64,000 nucleotides of DNA from Clostridia bacterium (GCA_017415025.1 JAFQJH010000025.1:1-64000); one strand, 5' to 3'; counted from the first letter of the stretch, positions 1-8,446 are shown. The notes: a model not told the origin generated them from the sequence alone. A program made the numbers and translations.

Positions 1-15
1 CAGTCAAACTGAAAT

Positions 16-525
16 TTATCTTTTCTTATATGTCGCTACAATTCCAACTACAGAAGCCAAAAAAGTAATCGGTGCAATTCTTACAAACAAGAACTCAAAC
101 CCATGCATTATTGTTCCCGCCACCGCCAACTCAGGATCATTGTAATTCCAATCCAGATAAGAACTACTCATTGATGCAAGCACGATAAATATTATCACTA
201 TAACCGCACACAATGAAATAAGAATCCATCGAATCGTTTTGACCGTTGTTATACTTCTTTTTGCAAGCTGCAAATTAATAACTTCCAACTTTTTAGAAAG
301 GGTCTTTAAATCATCAGTAGTCGGTTCTGCTATGGGTTCTCCAAGTAATTCACTTACAGTAGTATTCAATTCATCCGCCAACACAATCAGCATACTGGAG
401 TCAGGAACTGACACACCATTCTCCCATTTTGATACAGTCTGTCTTACTACATTCAGTTTAATTGCAAGTTCTTCTTGCGATAGCCCTTTTGACTTTCTAA
501 TTCTTTTGATGTTTTCATTAAGCAT
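16..525 (-). CDS. XRE-family HTH regulator with C-terminal membrane segments
   Basis: Probable DNA-binding regulator of 169 residues. Residues about 5-60 form a Cro/C1-type helix-turn-helix (LSQEELA, then RQTVSKWENG), the usual arrangement in XRE proteins. The C-terminal half has two hydrophobic stretches (about 98-118 and 145-164), so it is likely membrane-tethered, a common architecture in Firmicutes. The ATG has a strong AAGGAGG SD about 8 nt upstream. The next gene upstream on the same strand (654-1160) is 128 bp away. Target and signal cannot be read from the sequence. Family call is solid; the membrane topology is inferred from hydrophobicity. Confidence 0.85.
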   Translation of the reverse strand: MLNENIKRIRKSKGLSQEELAIKLNVVRQTVSKWENGVSVPDSSMLIVLADELNTTVSELLGEPIAEPTTDDLKTLSKKLEVINLQLAKRSITTVKTIRWILISLCAVIVIIFIVLASMSSSYLDWNYNDPELAVAGTIMHGFEFLFVRIAPITFLASVVGIVATYKKR

Positions 526-653
526 AATCTATGCCTCCTTGTTTTGATGGCTCAATTATATATTCAAAAGAGCCGTTGCCACAAGCAACGCATATTAACA
601 TCCGCTTATTTATCGGCTTTTCACAGACAAATTCTTATTTGTCGCTCTAAAAA

Positions 654-1160
654 CTAAACAAATTCTCGTCCTTTTCTGATATAGTATCCTTCTTGAATTG
701 CAGAAAGTGTTGCAAGAAAACACACAACTATGGCAGTGTATTTTAATTCCACGAAGGATACTGTCAAAGGCAACAGGAACAGCAGTAATCCCGTTATTTT
801 ATTCATAACCGTATGCAGGGATACAAACTGTTTTTCAGTAACATATCCTAATATGATATTGCTGATTTTAATAGCCGCAATCACACCGCCCCATATCCAC
901 AACCATCCCGGGATATGAATTGCCGGCACCAACTTAAACAAGGATACCACTACAAAAATAAGGTCGGCAACAGTGTCCAGTCGGTTTCCGAATTTGCTGA
1001 TACTGTTTGTTTTTCTGGCAATGGTACCGTCTATCATATCACTAAAACCGCAGATGAGATATGTGATATAAAAAGCTAAGGAAAAAGTAGGAAAGAACAG
1101 TAACAGAATACTGCCGATAATACGGCAACCGGTAATTATATTTGCAATATGTTTTGTCAT
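654..1160 (-). CDS. CDP-alcohol phosphatidyltransferase family membrane enzyme
   Basis: Integral membrane enzyme of 168 residues that would transfer a phosphatidyl group from CDP-diacylglycerol to an alcohol in phospholipid synthesis. The family signature D-x2-DG-x2-AR-x8-G-x3-D-x3-D is present: D41, D44-G, AR49, G58, D62, D66. The rest is hydrophobic and fits several membrane helices. It is slightly short for a housekeeping PgsA, so the acceptor alcohol (glycerol-3-phosphate or another) is not assigned. ATG start with AGGTGA SD. It is not obviously linked in function to its neighbours. Confidence 0.85.
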   Translation of the reverse strand: MTKHIANIITGCRIIGSILLLFFPTFSLAFYITYLICGFSDMIDGTIARKTNSISKFGNRLDTVADLIFVVVSLFKLVPAIHIPGWLWIWGGVIAAIKISNIILGYVTEKQFVSLHTVMNKITGLLLFLLPLTVSFVELKYTAIVVCFLATLSAIQEGYYIRKGREFV

Positions 1161-1413
1161 TTGTTCACCTACAAATTTTTATTTGTTTAAACAATTATAA
1201 CATATACCATTAAAACAAATCAACCTGAATCCGGTTTATGAATATTCACTTTGACACAAGAGATGGGACACGGCTTTGCTTCGCAAATCCTGCGTCCTCG
1301 GCGACCGTCGCTTTGCAACAGTACCCGCCTCAGACTTCGTCGTTAAAAACAGTCCACCGGACTGTTTTCTTAACGCTCCTCACCCCCTTGGGGTTCAAAA
1401 GTACGTCTTCGGA
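1161..1413. other. Intergenic region with GC-rich palindromes
   Basis: No gene seen. It contains a 9-bp hairpin, AAACAGTCC/GGACTGTTT, at 1349-1369 and short GC-rich complementary words. A minus-strand word at about 1400-1416 (ATATCCGAAGACGTAC) resembles one at the right edge of the window (ATACCCGAAGGCGTAC, 14 of 16 matches). Possibly a dispersed repeat downstream of the tRNA terminator. Confidence 0.4.
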
Positions 1414-1452
1414 TATAAAAAATTATCCGGCATCAGTCGATACCGGATAATT
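1414..1452 (-). terminator. Intrinsic terminator of tRNA-Leu
   Basis: Perfect 10-bp stem AATTATCCGG (1421-1430) with CCGGATAATT (1443-1452), followed on the minus strand by a T-rich run. It starts 2 nt after the encoded CCA. Confidence 0.85.
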
Positions 1453-1453
1453 T

Positions 1454-1537
1454 TGGTGCGAGAGACGGGACTTGAACCCGTACGGGATTACCACACGCCC
1501 CTCAAACGTGCGCGTCTGCCGATTCCGCCACTCTCGC
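1454..1537 (-). tRNA. tRNA-Leu (anticodon GAG), copy 1
   Basis: 84 nt including the encoded CCA. Acceptor stem GCGAGAG/CTCTCGC, 5-bp anticodon stem around loop TTGAGGG (anticodon GAG), a long variable arm, and T-loop GGTTCAAGTCC. It reads CUC/CUU leucine codons. Sequence is identical to the copy at 10742-10825 on the other strand. It has its own promoter and terminator. Confidence 0.97.
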
Positions 1538-1570
1538 ATATTCAGTTGCGTCCCTCGCGGAACGATTGTT

Positions 1571-1599
1571 ATTATATCAAAGTAAAATACATTTGTCAA
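1571..1599 (-). promoter_or_regulatory. Sigma-A promoter of tRNA-Leu copy 1
   Basis: On the minus strand TTGACA (1594-1599), 17-bp spacer, TATAAT (1571-1576): a perfect consensus match about 33 bp before the tRNA. Confidence 0.92.
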
Positions 1600-1690
1600 C
1601 ACTTTTTTACCAATATTTTTAAAAAAATCAGCGGCATTTTTCTGACCGTGCCAAAAGCACAAAATCAGAAAAACGTCGCTGAATTTTCAT

Positions 1691-2446
1691 TTAAGATACC
1701 CTCATCTGCAGGCGTAATCTGTCGGCAATCATTGCTATAAATTCGGAATTTGTGGGCTTGCCTCTGGATGATTGGATGGTATAACCGAAATAAGAGCTCA
1801 GAACATCCACGTCTCCCCTATCCCACGCGACCTCAATTGCGTGACGGATTGCACGTTCTACTCGTGACGAGGTTGTTTTGAATTTCTTTGCAACATAAGG
1901 ATACAGGAGCTTGGTAACAGAGCCCATTATCTCCGTATTATTTATCGAAACAATAATCGCTTCTCTTAAGTATACATATCCCTTAATATGCGCCGGAACA
2001 CCAATCTGATGCATTATCTCCGAAACAACGACTTCAATATCCTTTGTTTTGTCCTCTTCCCTAACCTTGTTTTTCCAGCCGGTAATCTGTGAAAGTCTTT
2101 CAGTAATTACTCTGACATCAACAGGCTTGAGAAAATAATAGTCAGCTCCCGAAGAGATAATTTCATTTTCAAAATGCTGATTGTCTACACTTGAAAGAAC
2201 AATCATAACAGGCTTGCGGATATCCTTCATTTCTCTTATCTGCTTAAGAACTCCCAAAGCATCAACGTGAAGCATAAAGGCATCCATAATAATGATATCG
2301 GGATTTTCGAACTTCAGACGTGAAAGAATCTGCGAACCGTCTTTTTCGACCAGAAAGGCATTATAGCCCAACGAAACAAGCGAACTGACACAATTCTGAC
2401 CGAAATCACTGTTTTCTGCTACCATAACTTTTAAATTTGTTTCCAT
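1691..2446 (-). CDS. spo0A: Sporulation master regulator Spo0A
   Basis: Response regulator that commits the cell to sporulation when phosphorylated; 251 residues from the ATG at 2446, which has GGAGG 9 nt upstream (an upstream in-frame TTG overlaps that SD). The receiver domain (1-120) has phospho-acceptor D55, S85/S86 and K107. The Spo0A C-terminal DNA-binding domain (about 140-251) is almost identical to Bacillus, including [15 protein letters not shown]. The usual acidic pair near residue 10 (ADD) reads AEN here, and the P after the phosphorylated Asp region is L. It lies next to spoIVB, as in Bacillus and Clostridia. Identity is certain; the effect of the pocket changes is not known. Confidence 0.97.
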   Translation of the reverse strand: METNLKVMVAENSDFGQNCVSSLVSLGYNAFLVEKDGSQILSRLKFENPDIIIMDAFMLHVDALGVLKQIREMKDIRKPVMIVLSSVDNQHFENEIISSGADYYFLKPVDVRVITERLSQITGWKNKVREEDKTKDIEVVVSEIMHQIGVPAHIKGYVYLREAIIVSINNTEIMGSVTKLLYPYVAKKFKTTSSRVERAIRHAIEVAWDRGDVDVLSSYFGYTIQSSRGKPTNSEFIAMIADRLRLQMRVS

Positions 2447-2479
2447 AAAAATCAACCTCCGTGAATTATTTTCACGTTT

Positions 2480-2508
2480 ATATTACCATAAAGCGGTATT
2501 TATGTCAA
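2480..2508 (-). promoter_or_regulatory. Sigma-A-like promoter of spo0A
   Basis: Minus strand TTGACA (2503-2508), 17-bp spacer, TAATAT (2480-2485). It shows spo0A can be transcribed apart from spoIVB, which is separated by a terminator. Confidence 0.75.
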
Positions 2509-2560
2509 TAAAATCCATACAAAATCTTACGAAATTTTATCCTCAAAAACTGACAAGTTT

Positions 2561-2593
2561 CGTAAAAACAAAACTTCCGACGAATCGGAAGTT
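2561..2593 (-). terminator. Terminator of spoIVB
   Basis: AACTTCCGA/TCGGAAGTT stem (2572-2580 and 2585-2593), loop of 4, followed on the minus strand by TTTGTTTTT. It lies between spoIVB and spo0A. Confidence 0.85.
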
Positions 2594-2610
2594 AAGTGTT
2601 TATTAAGATT

Positions 2611-3825
2611 TCAGGATGCTTTTCTTTTTTGAAGGGTTGAAATATTTTCAGCCGTATCGAGCATATTTTCGGCAAAAATCCCGTAGCCTTCGGTGCAGTC
2701 ATCAATAAAAACGTGAGTGACCGCACCTACCAGCATACCGTTCTGAACAATCGGACTTCCGCTCATCCCCTGCACTATTCCGCCCGTTATATCAATCAGT
2801 TTTTTATCCGTAACCTTGATTGTCATATTACGCTGACTGTTCGAAGCAGATTTGAATATCTTTTTAATCTCAATGTCATAATATGCAGGGCCGTTTTCGT
2901 CAATTGTGCAGATTATCTGTGCAGGACCTTCGGCAATCTCCTGTCTGAGAGCTATGGGCAAGACCTCTTCTGTCGAGGAATATTTTTCAAGAACCCCGAA
3001 AACTCCCGTAGATGAATTGATATACAATTTACCGATCGAGCCCGAAGAAAAAACTCCGCAAAGCTCGCCTGCACTTCCTGATGTGCCCTTATAACAGCCC
3101 GTTACCCTCGCGTCAACAATGTCGCCGCCCGATAACGGCATTATTTCTCCCGTATCAACATCGCATACTGCGTGTCCCAGACCTGCAAAAACTCCGTCAT
3201 TACGGTCATACCAGGTAACTGTTCCGATACCTGCTGTACTGTCTCTTATCCATAAGCCGCCTTTATATGACGAATCGTCGGACAGCACCGGGGTAAAATC
3301 TATTTCTTTAATATGACCGTCGCGTTCTATTTGCATTTTAAGCGTTCTTCCGCCGCTTTCTGCAAATATCTTCGATAATTCCTTGTTGCGTGTTATGGAT
3401 ACGCCCTCAACGGAAATTATCATATCCCCTTCTTTTAATCCGGCCTTCTTACCCGGACTTACGTTACCCGACGAGGTAGTTACCCCGTCAATGCGGATAA
3501 CCATTACGCCTTTTGTATACAGGCGAATTCCGAATACGTTGCCACCCGGAACAACATATTTTCTCTGCGTCACGGTTACTTTTGCTTCCTTTACGGGAAA
3601 AATGTTAAAGAGCCTGACGGAGGTGATATATTCGTCAGCGGTTCTTTTTTCGGCGGAAGTGTTTACAAGTGCCTGACAAACATAGGGCTTTCCGACATTG
3701 ATTTTATCATATTCATTAACCGTCATAACATCAGGAATCCTGACATAACTAATCATCAGAAACATCAGCACTGCGCTTGCAACAAAAAAACAGATCACAC
3801 TGAAAATTCGGACACACTTTCGCAT
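2611..3825 (-). CDS. spoIVB: SpoIVB serine peptidase (stage IV sporulation)
   Basis: Forespore-made S55-family peptidase that, in Bacillus, is secreted to the intermembrane space and triggers SpoIVFB to process pro-sigma-K. 404 residues: N-terminal membrane anchor (about 5-27), PDZ domain (about 110-180, SPGKKAGLKEGDMI), then the SpoIVB peptidase domain with catalytic His in GHAV (H218) and Ser in GMSGSP (353-358). Length is close to the Bacillus protein. ATG with GGAGG SD. BofA, which controls the same checkpoint in Bacillus, is encoded at 44855-45109. No clear sigma-F/G promoter could be read upstream. Confidence 0.95.
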   Translation of the reverse strand: MRKCVRIFSVICFFVASAVLMFLMISYVRIPDVMTVNEYDKINVGKPYVCQALVNTSAEKRTADEYITSVRLFNIFPVKEAKVTVTQRKYVVPGGNVFGIRLYTKGVMVIRIDGVTTSSGNVSPGKKAGLKEGDMIISVEGVSITRNKELSKIFAESGGRTLKMQIERDGHIKEIDFTPVLSDDSSYKGGLWIRDSTAGIGTVTWYDRNDGVFAGLGHAVCDVDTGEIMPLSGGDIVDARVTGCYKGTSGSAGELCGVFSSGSIGKLYINSSTGVFGVLEKYSSTEEVLPIALRQEIAEGPAQIICTIDENGPAYYDIEIKKIFKSASNSQRNMTIKVTDKKLIDITGGIVQGMSGSPIVQNGMLVGAVTHVFIDDCTEGYGIFAENMLDTAENISTLQKRKAS

Positions 3826-3879
3826 AAAATAACCTCCGATTTTAATGTAACCTGTTTTATCGAAAATATTTAATTTTTA

Positions 3880-3911
3880 AAAAAATTTGCGGTGCCGAAA
3901 ATCAGCACCGC
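3880..3911 (-). terminator. Terminator of lipase gene
   Basis: GCGGTGC/GCACCGC stem (3889-3895 and 3905-3911) followed on the minus strand by AAATTTTTTT. Confidence 0.8.
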
Positions 3912-3925
3912 ATTGAAATCAATAT

Positions 3926-5197
3926 TTAATTTGTTACGGGAAGAGAATTTATCATCGAAATCATATCAAGATAAAAGCTCATCGTCAATTCCTCGGAAAT
4001 ACCGATGCCTATTGCGCTGCCGTGGTCGCCCGTGCTCAGCGGCATAACGTTCCAGATACCTGCAGAAACGTTGTTCGGGTCGTAAGCCTTATGAGCATCG
4101 TCCAACGGATAAAGTGCCGATTTGACACTTACAAGCCCGTCATTCGGAAGCCAGGTCTCATCAATAGGATAGTCGCTGATACCGTTCCTGTGATAACTGC
4201 CGATCATAAGCGTAAATGGCTGCAGCACAGCAAAGGTGCTCGGCAAGGGATAGTAAAAATTGCCGATGCTGCTCTTTTTTGAGGTATCAAAGGCATAAGA
4301 GAAATAATATGTATGAGGGTCGAGGTCGGACATATCGTTCAACACCTGAACACCGTCGGGTGACATATCATTCATAGCTGTATCTTCCCAATGCTGAAGC
4401 ATAATAAACATCGCATCAAGAATATGACGTTCATTCGACTGCTCGCCCGGAACGTACGTAAGTCCGAATTGCTCCAGATGGAAATCAACGTATCCGTTGA
4501 GCGGAGAACGACCCATAACGCCTGCATAGGCATAGGCAAGAACCGTAAGTAACAGAGCAATATTCAGCTCGTCCGCTATGTAATAAAGAGTTGTACCGTT
4601 GTTCGGAGAGCATATCGTAACAAGAGCGTTGATATAGTCCACCTTGCCGCCGACAAACAGCGGTGATACATCATCGGGAGAAGCCGCACGTTCCTCGGCA
4701 CTGCCCTTTTCTAAAAGTGCCTGCAGCAAGCGAATTGTATTGCCGCCGAAGCTGTGGCCGATAAGATTGACCTTATTTATAAGTCCGTTTTCATCCTTCT
4801 GACCCCAATTTTCAATAAGAGGCTCATCATAGGTTCTGCCGTAACGGCTGTGATTATGCGCCTTTGCGTGCGCTTCGCCATAGTCAACCGTCGTGCCCAT
4901 AAGCTGGGCATAAAGCTCGCAGGCTCTGTCCCAATTGCTGGAAAGAGGTCCTACTGATGCACTGTAACACTCATATCCCGCTTCGTTTATATTTCCGATA
5001 AGGTCACAGGCGGTTGCACCCCAATAAGAAAGATGCTCATCAATACCCTCATCCTCGCCCCAGCCGAGAAAACCGTGAACGAAAACATAGGGATAGGTTT
5101 TCGCAGGCTCGGCGTTCACAGAAGGAGCGACAAAGCCCGGAACAAAATTGACAAAAAGCATTGCAAAAGAAACCCAAATAGAAATTAAAGCCTGCAT
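3926..5197 (-). CDS. Secreted triacylglycerol lipase-like hydrolase
   Basis: Exported alpha/beta-hydrolase of 423 residues resembling the large staphylococcal/Geobacillus lipases. Signal peptide at about 1-29 ending SVNA. Conserved HGFLGWG (41-47) supplies the oxyanion region, the nucleophile is S149 in GHSFGG, and the triad is completed by D353 (NDGLVS) and H392 (GDHGSAIG). The segment around 108-130, rich in His and Asp, matches the zinc-binding region of that lipase family. It is monocistronic: own promoter and terminator. The likely role is extracellular ester hydrolysis; the substrate is not known. Confidence 0.85.
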   Translation of the reverse strand: MQALISIWVSFAMLFVNFVPGFVAPSVNAEPAKTYPYVFVHGFLGWGEDEGIDEHLSYWGATACDLIGNINEAGYECYSASVGPLSSNWDRACELYAQLMGTTVDYGEAHAKAHNHSRYGRTYDEPLIENWGQKDENGLINKVNLIGHSFGGNTIRLLQALLEKGSAEERAASPDDVSPLFVGGKVDYINALVTICSPNNGTTLYYIADELNIALLLTVLAYAYAGVMGRSPLNGYVDFHLEQFGLTYVPGEQSNERHILDAMFIMLQHWEDTAMNDMSPDGVQVLNDMSDLDPHTYYFSYAFDTSKKSSIGNFYYPLPSTFAVLQPFTLMIGSYHRNGISDYPIDETWLPNDGLVSVKSALYPLDDAHKAYDPNNVSAGIWNVMPLSTGDHGSAIGIGISEELTMSFYLDMISMINSLPVTN

Positions 5198-5229
5198 AAA
5201 AACACCTCTTTACATTCTTTTATGAGTAT

Positions 5230-5258
5230 ATTTTAATACAATTTCGCCGTTTTGTCAA
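5230..5258 (-). promoter_or_regulatory. Promoter of lipase gene
   Basis: Minus strand TTGACA (5253-5258), 17-bp spacer, TAAAAT (5230-5235), about 33 bp before the ATG. Confidence 0.7.
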
Positions 5259-5310
5259 TGTCGTTTTGTTTATTTTAGACAATAATATTCAACACTTTTA
5301 TTGATATTGT

Positions 5311-5733
5311 TTAATTAATATCAAAAACATTTAAATTTGTCAGCGGATTTACAGCTCTGTTTATCACGCCGTTATAAGCAGTTATAAAAATTTCTGCCGT
5401 TATGCTGATAACAGCACTGTTAAGATGTCCTGCAACCAAGGAATAGTCTTCCCTCGAAAAAGCACCGTGAAGATGCAGGTACGGCTCGTTGTCCTTTGTG
5501 CTTATATTTCCCGTCAGTGAAACAATTTCAAACTGCTCTTTGAAGGTCTTTGTCAGGTACTTTTTGGTTTCGAGCGAATAATATCCAATATCCGCACAAT
5601 TGGTTGCACCAATACCCTGCACCGAGCCTGCAGTGATTCCTTCATCCTTACAAAGCTTTTTAATACTTTCAACAATTTCGTCACCGACATCAAGACGGAC
5701 AACATAAGTATTATCAATTTTCTGTACCTTCAT
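5311..5733 (-). CDS. PPC/DUF296-domain protein
   Basis: 140-residue protein made of one PPC (DUF296) domain. Conserved features are GSVQGIGA (about 37-44) and LHLHGAFSRED...GHL (about 87-105), whose histidines form a metal site in solved bacterial homologues. In plants the domain accompanies AT-hooks; stand-alone bacterial versions have no settled function. ATG has an AGGGGG SD. It lies downstream of the acyl carrier protein gene but a terminator separates them. Family is clear, biochemical role unknown. Confidence 0.85.
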   Translation of the reverse strand: MKVQKIDNTYVVRLDVGDEIVESIKKLCKDEGITAGSVQGIGATNCADIGYYSLETKKYLTKTFKEQFEIVSLTGNISTKDNEPYLHLHGAFSREDYSLVAGHLNSAVISITAEIFITAYNGVINRAVNPLTNLNVFDIN

Positions 5734-5743
5734 AATATCCCCC

Positions 5744-5778
5744 TAAAAACAAGACCCGAGGTATTAAGCCTCAGGTCT
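5744..5778 (-). terminator. Terminator after acyl carrier protein gene
   Basis: AGACCCGAGG (5752-5761) pairs with CCTCAGGTCT (5769-5778) with one mismatch, followed on the minus strand by TTGTTTTTAG. It sits directly before the SD of the PPC-domain gene. Confidence 0.75.
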
Positions 5779-5787
5779 GATTTATTA

Positions 5788-6018
5788 TTATACGTTTGCT
5801 TCGAGATATTCAACAACGTCCTTAACAGTTACGAGAGTCGGAAGAACTCTGTCAGGAATTGTAATCTCATACTTTTCCTCGATAAGGCAAATCATATCGA
5901 AGAGTTCAAAGGAGTTAAGACCGAGGTCTGATGTGAGAACGTCATCGGGATTAACCTCTGTAATTCTGCCGTCTGTGTAGTCTCTGAGCATTTCGAGCAT
6001 ATCGTTTCTGATATCCAT
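5788..6018 (-). CDS. Acyl carrier protein
   Basis: 76-residue acyl carrier protein. The phosphopantetheine attachment site is S36 in DLGLNSFELF, a variant of the usual DSL motif (N-S instead of D-S). Four-helix length is typical. The gene follows the acyltransferase gene (6034-7341) by 15 nt on the same strand, so the pair probably forms an acyl-ACP / acyltransferase module for lipid synthesis. The noncanonical serine motif suggests a specialised ACP and not the FabD/F housekeeping one. Confidence 0.9.
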   Translation of the reverse strand: MDIRNDMLEMLRDYTDGRITEVNPDDVLTSDLGLNSFELFDMICLIEEKYEITIPDRVLPTLVTVKDVVEYLEANV

Positions 6019-6033
6019 AATAAAAATCCTTTC

Positions 6034-7341
6034 TTATTTAGCAGCAAGACTTTCTTCTTTACGCTTGCGCCAGATTTCGTTGTAAATCTCTTCAGTTGCA
6101 AGTGAAATCTTTGTAACTGAAAACTCTTCAGCATGCGGGTAAACATACCAGGTATCATCGAGTGTGTTAAGGTCAATACAATCCTTATACTGACCGAAAC
6201 GGTAATTATATTCAACGTGAACAGCATACTGACCTGCCGCATCAATCTTCATCTCAAACGGCTGACCGTCATAATCTCTGATGCCTTCAACGTGGAATCC
6301 GTTCATATCGTGAACAATCTTGCCGTTACCGAGACGGACATAGCCCTTTGAGTTAGGAAGATCGTTAACGTGACATTCGCTTTCAAAGCGGTAAGTACCT
6401 GCAAGAATTTCCTTCTTAACCTGCTCACGCTCCCACTTGTACCAGTCGCTTGCAAACTTAAACTCAGTTTCGCCGCTCTGTGCCTCAAGCTCACCGTAAA
6501 CATTAAGAGTCCATCTCTTGCCGCAATGCTCGCAGAAAATTTCCGTACCCTTTGAATTCATCTTATACTCTGTCATACAGTGCGGGCACTGATAAAGAAC
6601 CTTATGAAGACCCTCGGCACGCTTTCTGTATGCCATCTTAACACGGTTTTCGCTCTGCCAACGGAAATCGTCGTTATACATTGCAGTTCTGACCTTATCC
6701 GTGATCTCATCAGGAGTAAGAGACTTGATTTCCTCGGGAGTAAGAACCTGCTCCATTGTTGTTTCAAGACCTGTAACAAATCTCTTCTTATGATCGCCCC
6801 AGAACGGGTCATAAATGTGATGTCCCTTACAGTTAAGAACAACAACGGGAACCTTGTGGTGCTTGATAAGCTGACCGATAGCGTCGGGAATAACCTCTGT
6901 TACACCGCAAAGTGAATATCTTGCCTCGGCATAGATACCGAAAATCTGATTCTCTTTAAGCGCCTGTCTTGCGACTCTCAAGAGGCTGATGTCTGCAGTA
7001 TACTTTCTTTTGGGAACAGTACCTGCGATACGAAGCAGATACTCTCTTCCGATGTAGTCATCGACTGCAGCCGGATGGATTGCTCTGTAAGGTGCGATAG
7101 CACACATCATAACGTAGAAATCATAGAATGAGTTATGATTACACAGCATAATATAAGGCGGCTTCAAGCCTTCCATTCTGATTTTCTTTATCGGCTCAAG
7201 ATGATGAGCTCTTCTTATATTACAATAAGCCCATACAAAAGGCAGCAGATAAGCACGAGTTTTTACAACCGGCTTGTTAATGTCAAATTTTTCGGTTTCG
7301 GGAGCACCTCCGCGAACGAATCTTCCGTATTCTTTTGACAC
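6034..7341 (-). CDS. PlsC-like acyltransferase with zinc ribbon
   Basis: 435-residue lysophospholipid/glycerophosphate acyltransferase-type enzyme. The N-terminal half holds the acyltransferase motifs: NHNSFYD with H69 and D74 (H-x4-D) and GIYAEARYS around E139. The second half adds a zinc ribbon (C252, C255, C270, C273) and a beta-rich C-terminal region, an extension not found in standard PlsC. GTG start with GGAGGTG SD 10 nt upstream. It is followed at once by an acyl carrier protein gene, which fits acyl-ACP as donor. The acceptor lipid is not identified. Confidence 0.85.
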   Translation of the reverse strand: MSKEYGRFVRGGAPETEKFDINKPVVKTRAYLLPFVWAYCNIRRAHHLEPIKKIRMEGLKPPYIMLCNHNSFYDFYVMMCAIAPYRAIHPAAVDDYIGREYLLRIAGTVPKRKYTADISLLRVARQALKENQIFGIYAEARYSLCGVTEVIPDAIGQLIKHHKVPVVVLNCKGHHIYDPFWGDHKKRFVTGLETTMEQVLTPEEIKSLTPDEITDKVRTAMYNDDFRWQSENRVKMAYRKRAEGLHKVLYQCPHCMTEYKMNSKGTEIFCEHCGKRWTLNVYGELEAQSGETEFKFASDWYKWEREQVKKEILAGTYRFESECHVNDLPNSKGYVRLGNGKIVHDMNGFHVEGIRDYDGQPFEMKIDAAGQYAVHVEYNYRFGQYKDCIDLNTLDDTWYVYPHAEEFSVTKISLATEEIYNEIWRKRKEESLAAK

Positions 7342-7373
7342 TACACATACACCTCCATTTTAACATTGGAAAG

Positions 7374-7403
7374 ATTATATCATAGTTTCAAACGATAAAT
7401 CAA
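7374..7403 (-). promoter_or_regulatory. Promoter of acyltransferase-ACP operon
   Basis: Minus strand TTGATT (7398-7403), 18-bp spacer, TATAAT (7374-7379), about 33 bp before the GTG start. Confidence 0.7.
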
Positions 7404-7468
7404 CCAAAAATCGAAAAACCCATAAATTGGACAAAAATCTCACGGAAAGCGAAATTTTTTATATAAAG

Positions 7469-8095
7469 TTAAAACAAATTCCACGGATATTTTGTGTTAT
7501 CAGGTTTTGACAAAAATGATAATTTGTCGTGATTATATGTAAATTCAATTTCACCTGACCATAAAGCTACCGTACAGCGGTTATCCTTGCTTCCGTACTT
7601 GCCGTCTCCTATGAGCGGCATTTTCCTTGAAGAGAACTGTACTCTTATCTGATGCGAGCGGCCTGTATGGAGCAACACGCTGACAAGTGACATATCTCCG
7701 TTGCTTGCAAGAAACTCGTATTCGAGCTTGGCTTTTTTTACACCCTTACGCTCGCGTCTGACAACATAGCTCTTATTCTTCGATGAATCCTTAAAAAGCA
7801 AATCCTCAAAAACTCCGTTGCTTTCATCCGGTTTTCCCGAAACAACAGCCAAATAATGCTTTTTGAAGCTGCCGTCGGCGACCTGCTTTGACAAGGCTGC
7901 GGCAGTCTTGGAATTCTTGGCAAAAACCATTGTTCCGCCAACAGCGGTATCAAGACGGTGAACGGGATAAATTTCTGAACCAAGCTGCTCCTTCAAGAGC
8001 TTCACCATATCCTCGGCACCGTCATTCTGTGAGCAGATTCCGACAGGCTTTACGCATACCGCAAAATCATTATTTTCGAATAATATTTCAATCAT
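7469..8095 (-). CDS. RluA-family RNA pseudouridine synthase
   Basis: Converts uridine to pseudouridine in rRNA or tRNA. 208 residues from the ATG at 8095 (MIEILFENND); a longer in-frame extension to 8161 overlaps the upstream gene and lacks conservation. The family signature HRLDTAVGG carries the catalytic Asp (residue 49). GRSHQIRVQ and PLIGDGKYG are the usual later motifs. No S4 domain, so it belongs to the short RluA/YlyB-type class. The start overlaps the end of the upstream coding region by 8 nt, so the two are probably translationally coupled. The target uridine is not known. Confidence 0.9.
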   Translation of the reverse strand: MIEILFENNDFAVCVKPVGICSQNDGAEDMVKLLKEQLGSEIYPVHRLDTAVGGTMVFAKNSKTAAALSKQVADGSFKKHYLAVVSGKPDESNGVFEDLLFKDSSKNKSYVVRRERKGVKKAKLEYEFLASNGDMSLVSVLLHTGRSHQIRVQFSSRKMPLIGDGKYGSKDNRCTVALWSGEIEFTYNHDKLSFLSKPDNTKYPWNLF

Positions 8096-8396
8096 TTCCA
8101 AATTCACTCTTTGCATTGTCGGCAAGCTTTTTGAGCTTGGTAAGCGATTTGATAAAAGCAATTATCTCCATTGCATTTGCGCCGTGCTTTACTTCATCAT
8201 CAACGCCCGACATCAGTACCTTGACATCCTCTAAACGCAGTTTGAGAGCCTCTTTCTCCTCATCGGACATTGAGCCTCCCTTTTTCTTCGCTTTGATTGC
8301 TTTATTGAAGATGCTCTCAATTTCATCAATTTCTTTTGTAATATCGAAAAGCTGTTCAATACCGACCGCTCTTCCGTTTTCATCTCTGATAATCAT
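8088..8396 (-). CDS. Small charged protein of unknown function
   Basis: 102 residues from the ATG at 8396, preceded by GGTTGGTGAT; an upstream in-frame TTG falls inside a terminator hairpin and is rejected. Highly charged, rich in Lys and Glu, predicted mostly helical, possibly coiled-coil (about 20-65). I recognise no family. It overlaps the RluA-type gene by 8 nt, so the two form one transcript; a role linked to that enzyme is only a guess. Confidence 0.65.
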   Translation of the reverse strand: MIIRDENGRAVGIEQLFDITKEIDEIESIFNKAIKAKKKGGSMSDEEKEALKLRLEDVKVLMSGVDDEVKHGANAMEIIAFIKSLTKLKKLADNAKSEFGND

Positions 8397-8407
8397 AATA
8401 TCACCAA

Positions 8408-8439
8408 CCAAAAATAAGGCACAGAAGCTAATCTGTGCC
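8408..8439 (-). terminator. Terminator after HTH-like lipoprotein gene
   Basis: GGCACAGA (8418-8425) pairs with TCTGTGCC (8432-8439), followed on the minus strand by TTATTTTT. It lies 8 nt after the upstream stop codon and runs into the SD of the next gene, so transcription of that gene may depend on read-through. Confidence 0.85.
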
Positions 8440-8446
8440 AAAATAA

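Noticed and set aside
1423-1662. Minus-strand frame giving MREWRNRQTRTFEG-like sequence
   Set aside because: Well-known spurious translation of tRNA-Leu itself; its reading includes the tRNA and its terminator.
1276-1740. Plus-strand open frame of 154 codons across the tRNA-Leu region
   Set aside because: It reads antisense through the tRNA and gives a typical spurious tRNA-derived sequence (RETGLEPVRDYHTP). No SD and no family.
8396-8441. Start of the small charged protein at the TTG 8441
   Set aside because: This codon lies in the arm of the terminator hairpin of the upstream gene; the ATG at 8396 has a plausible SD.
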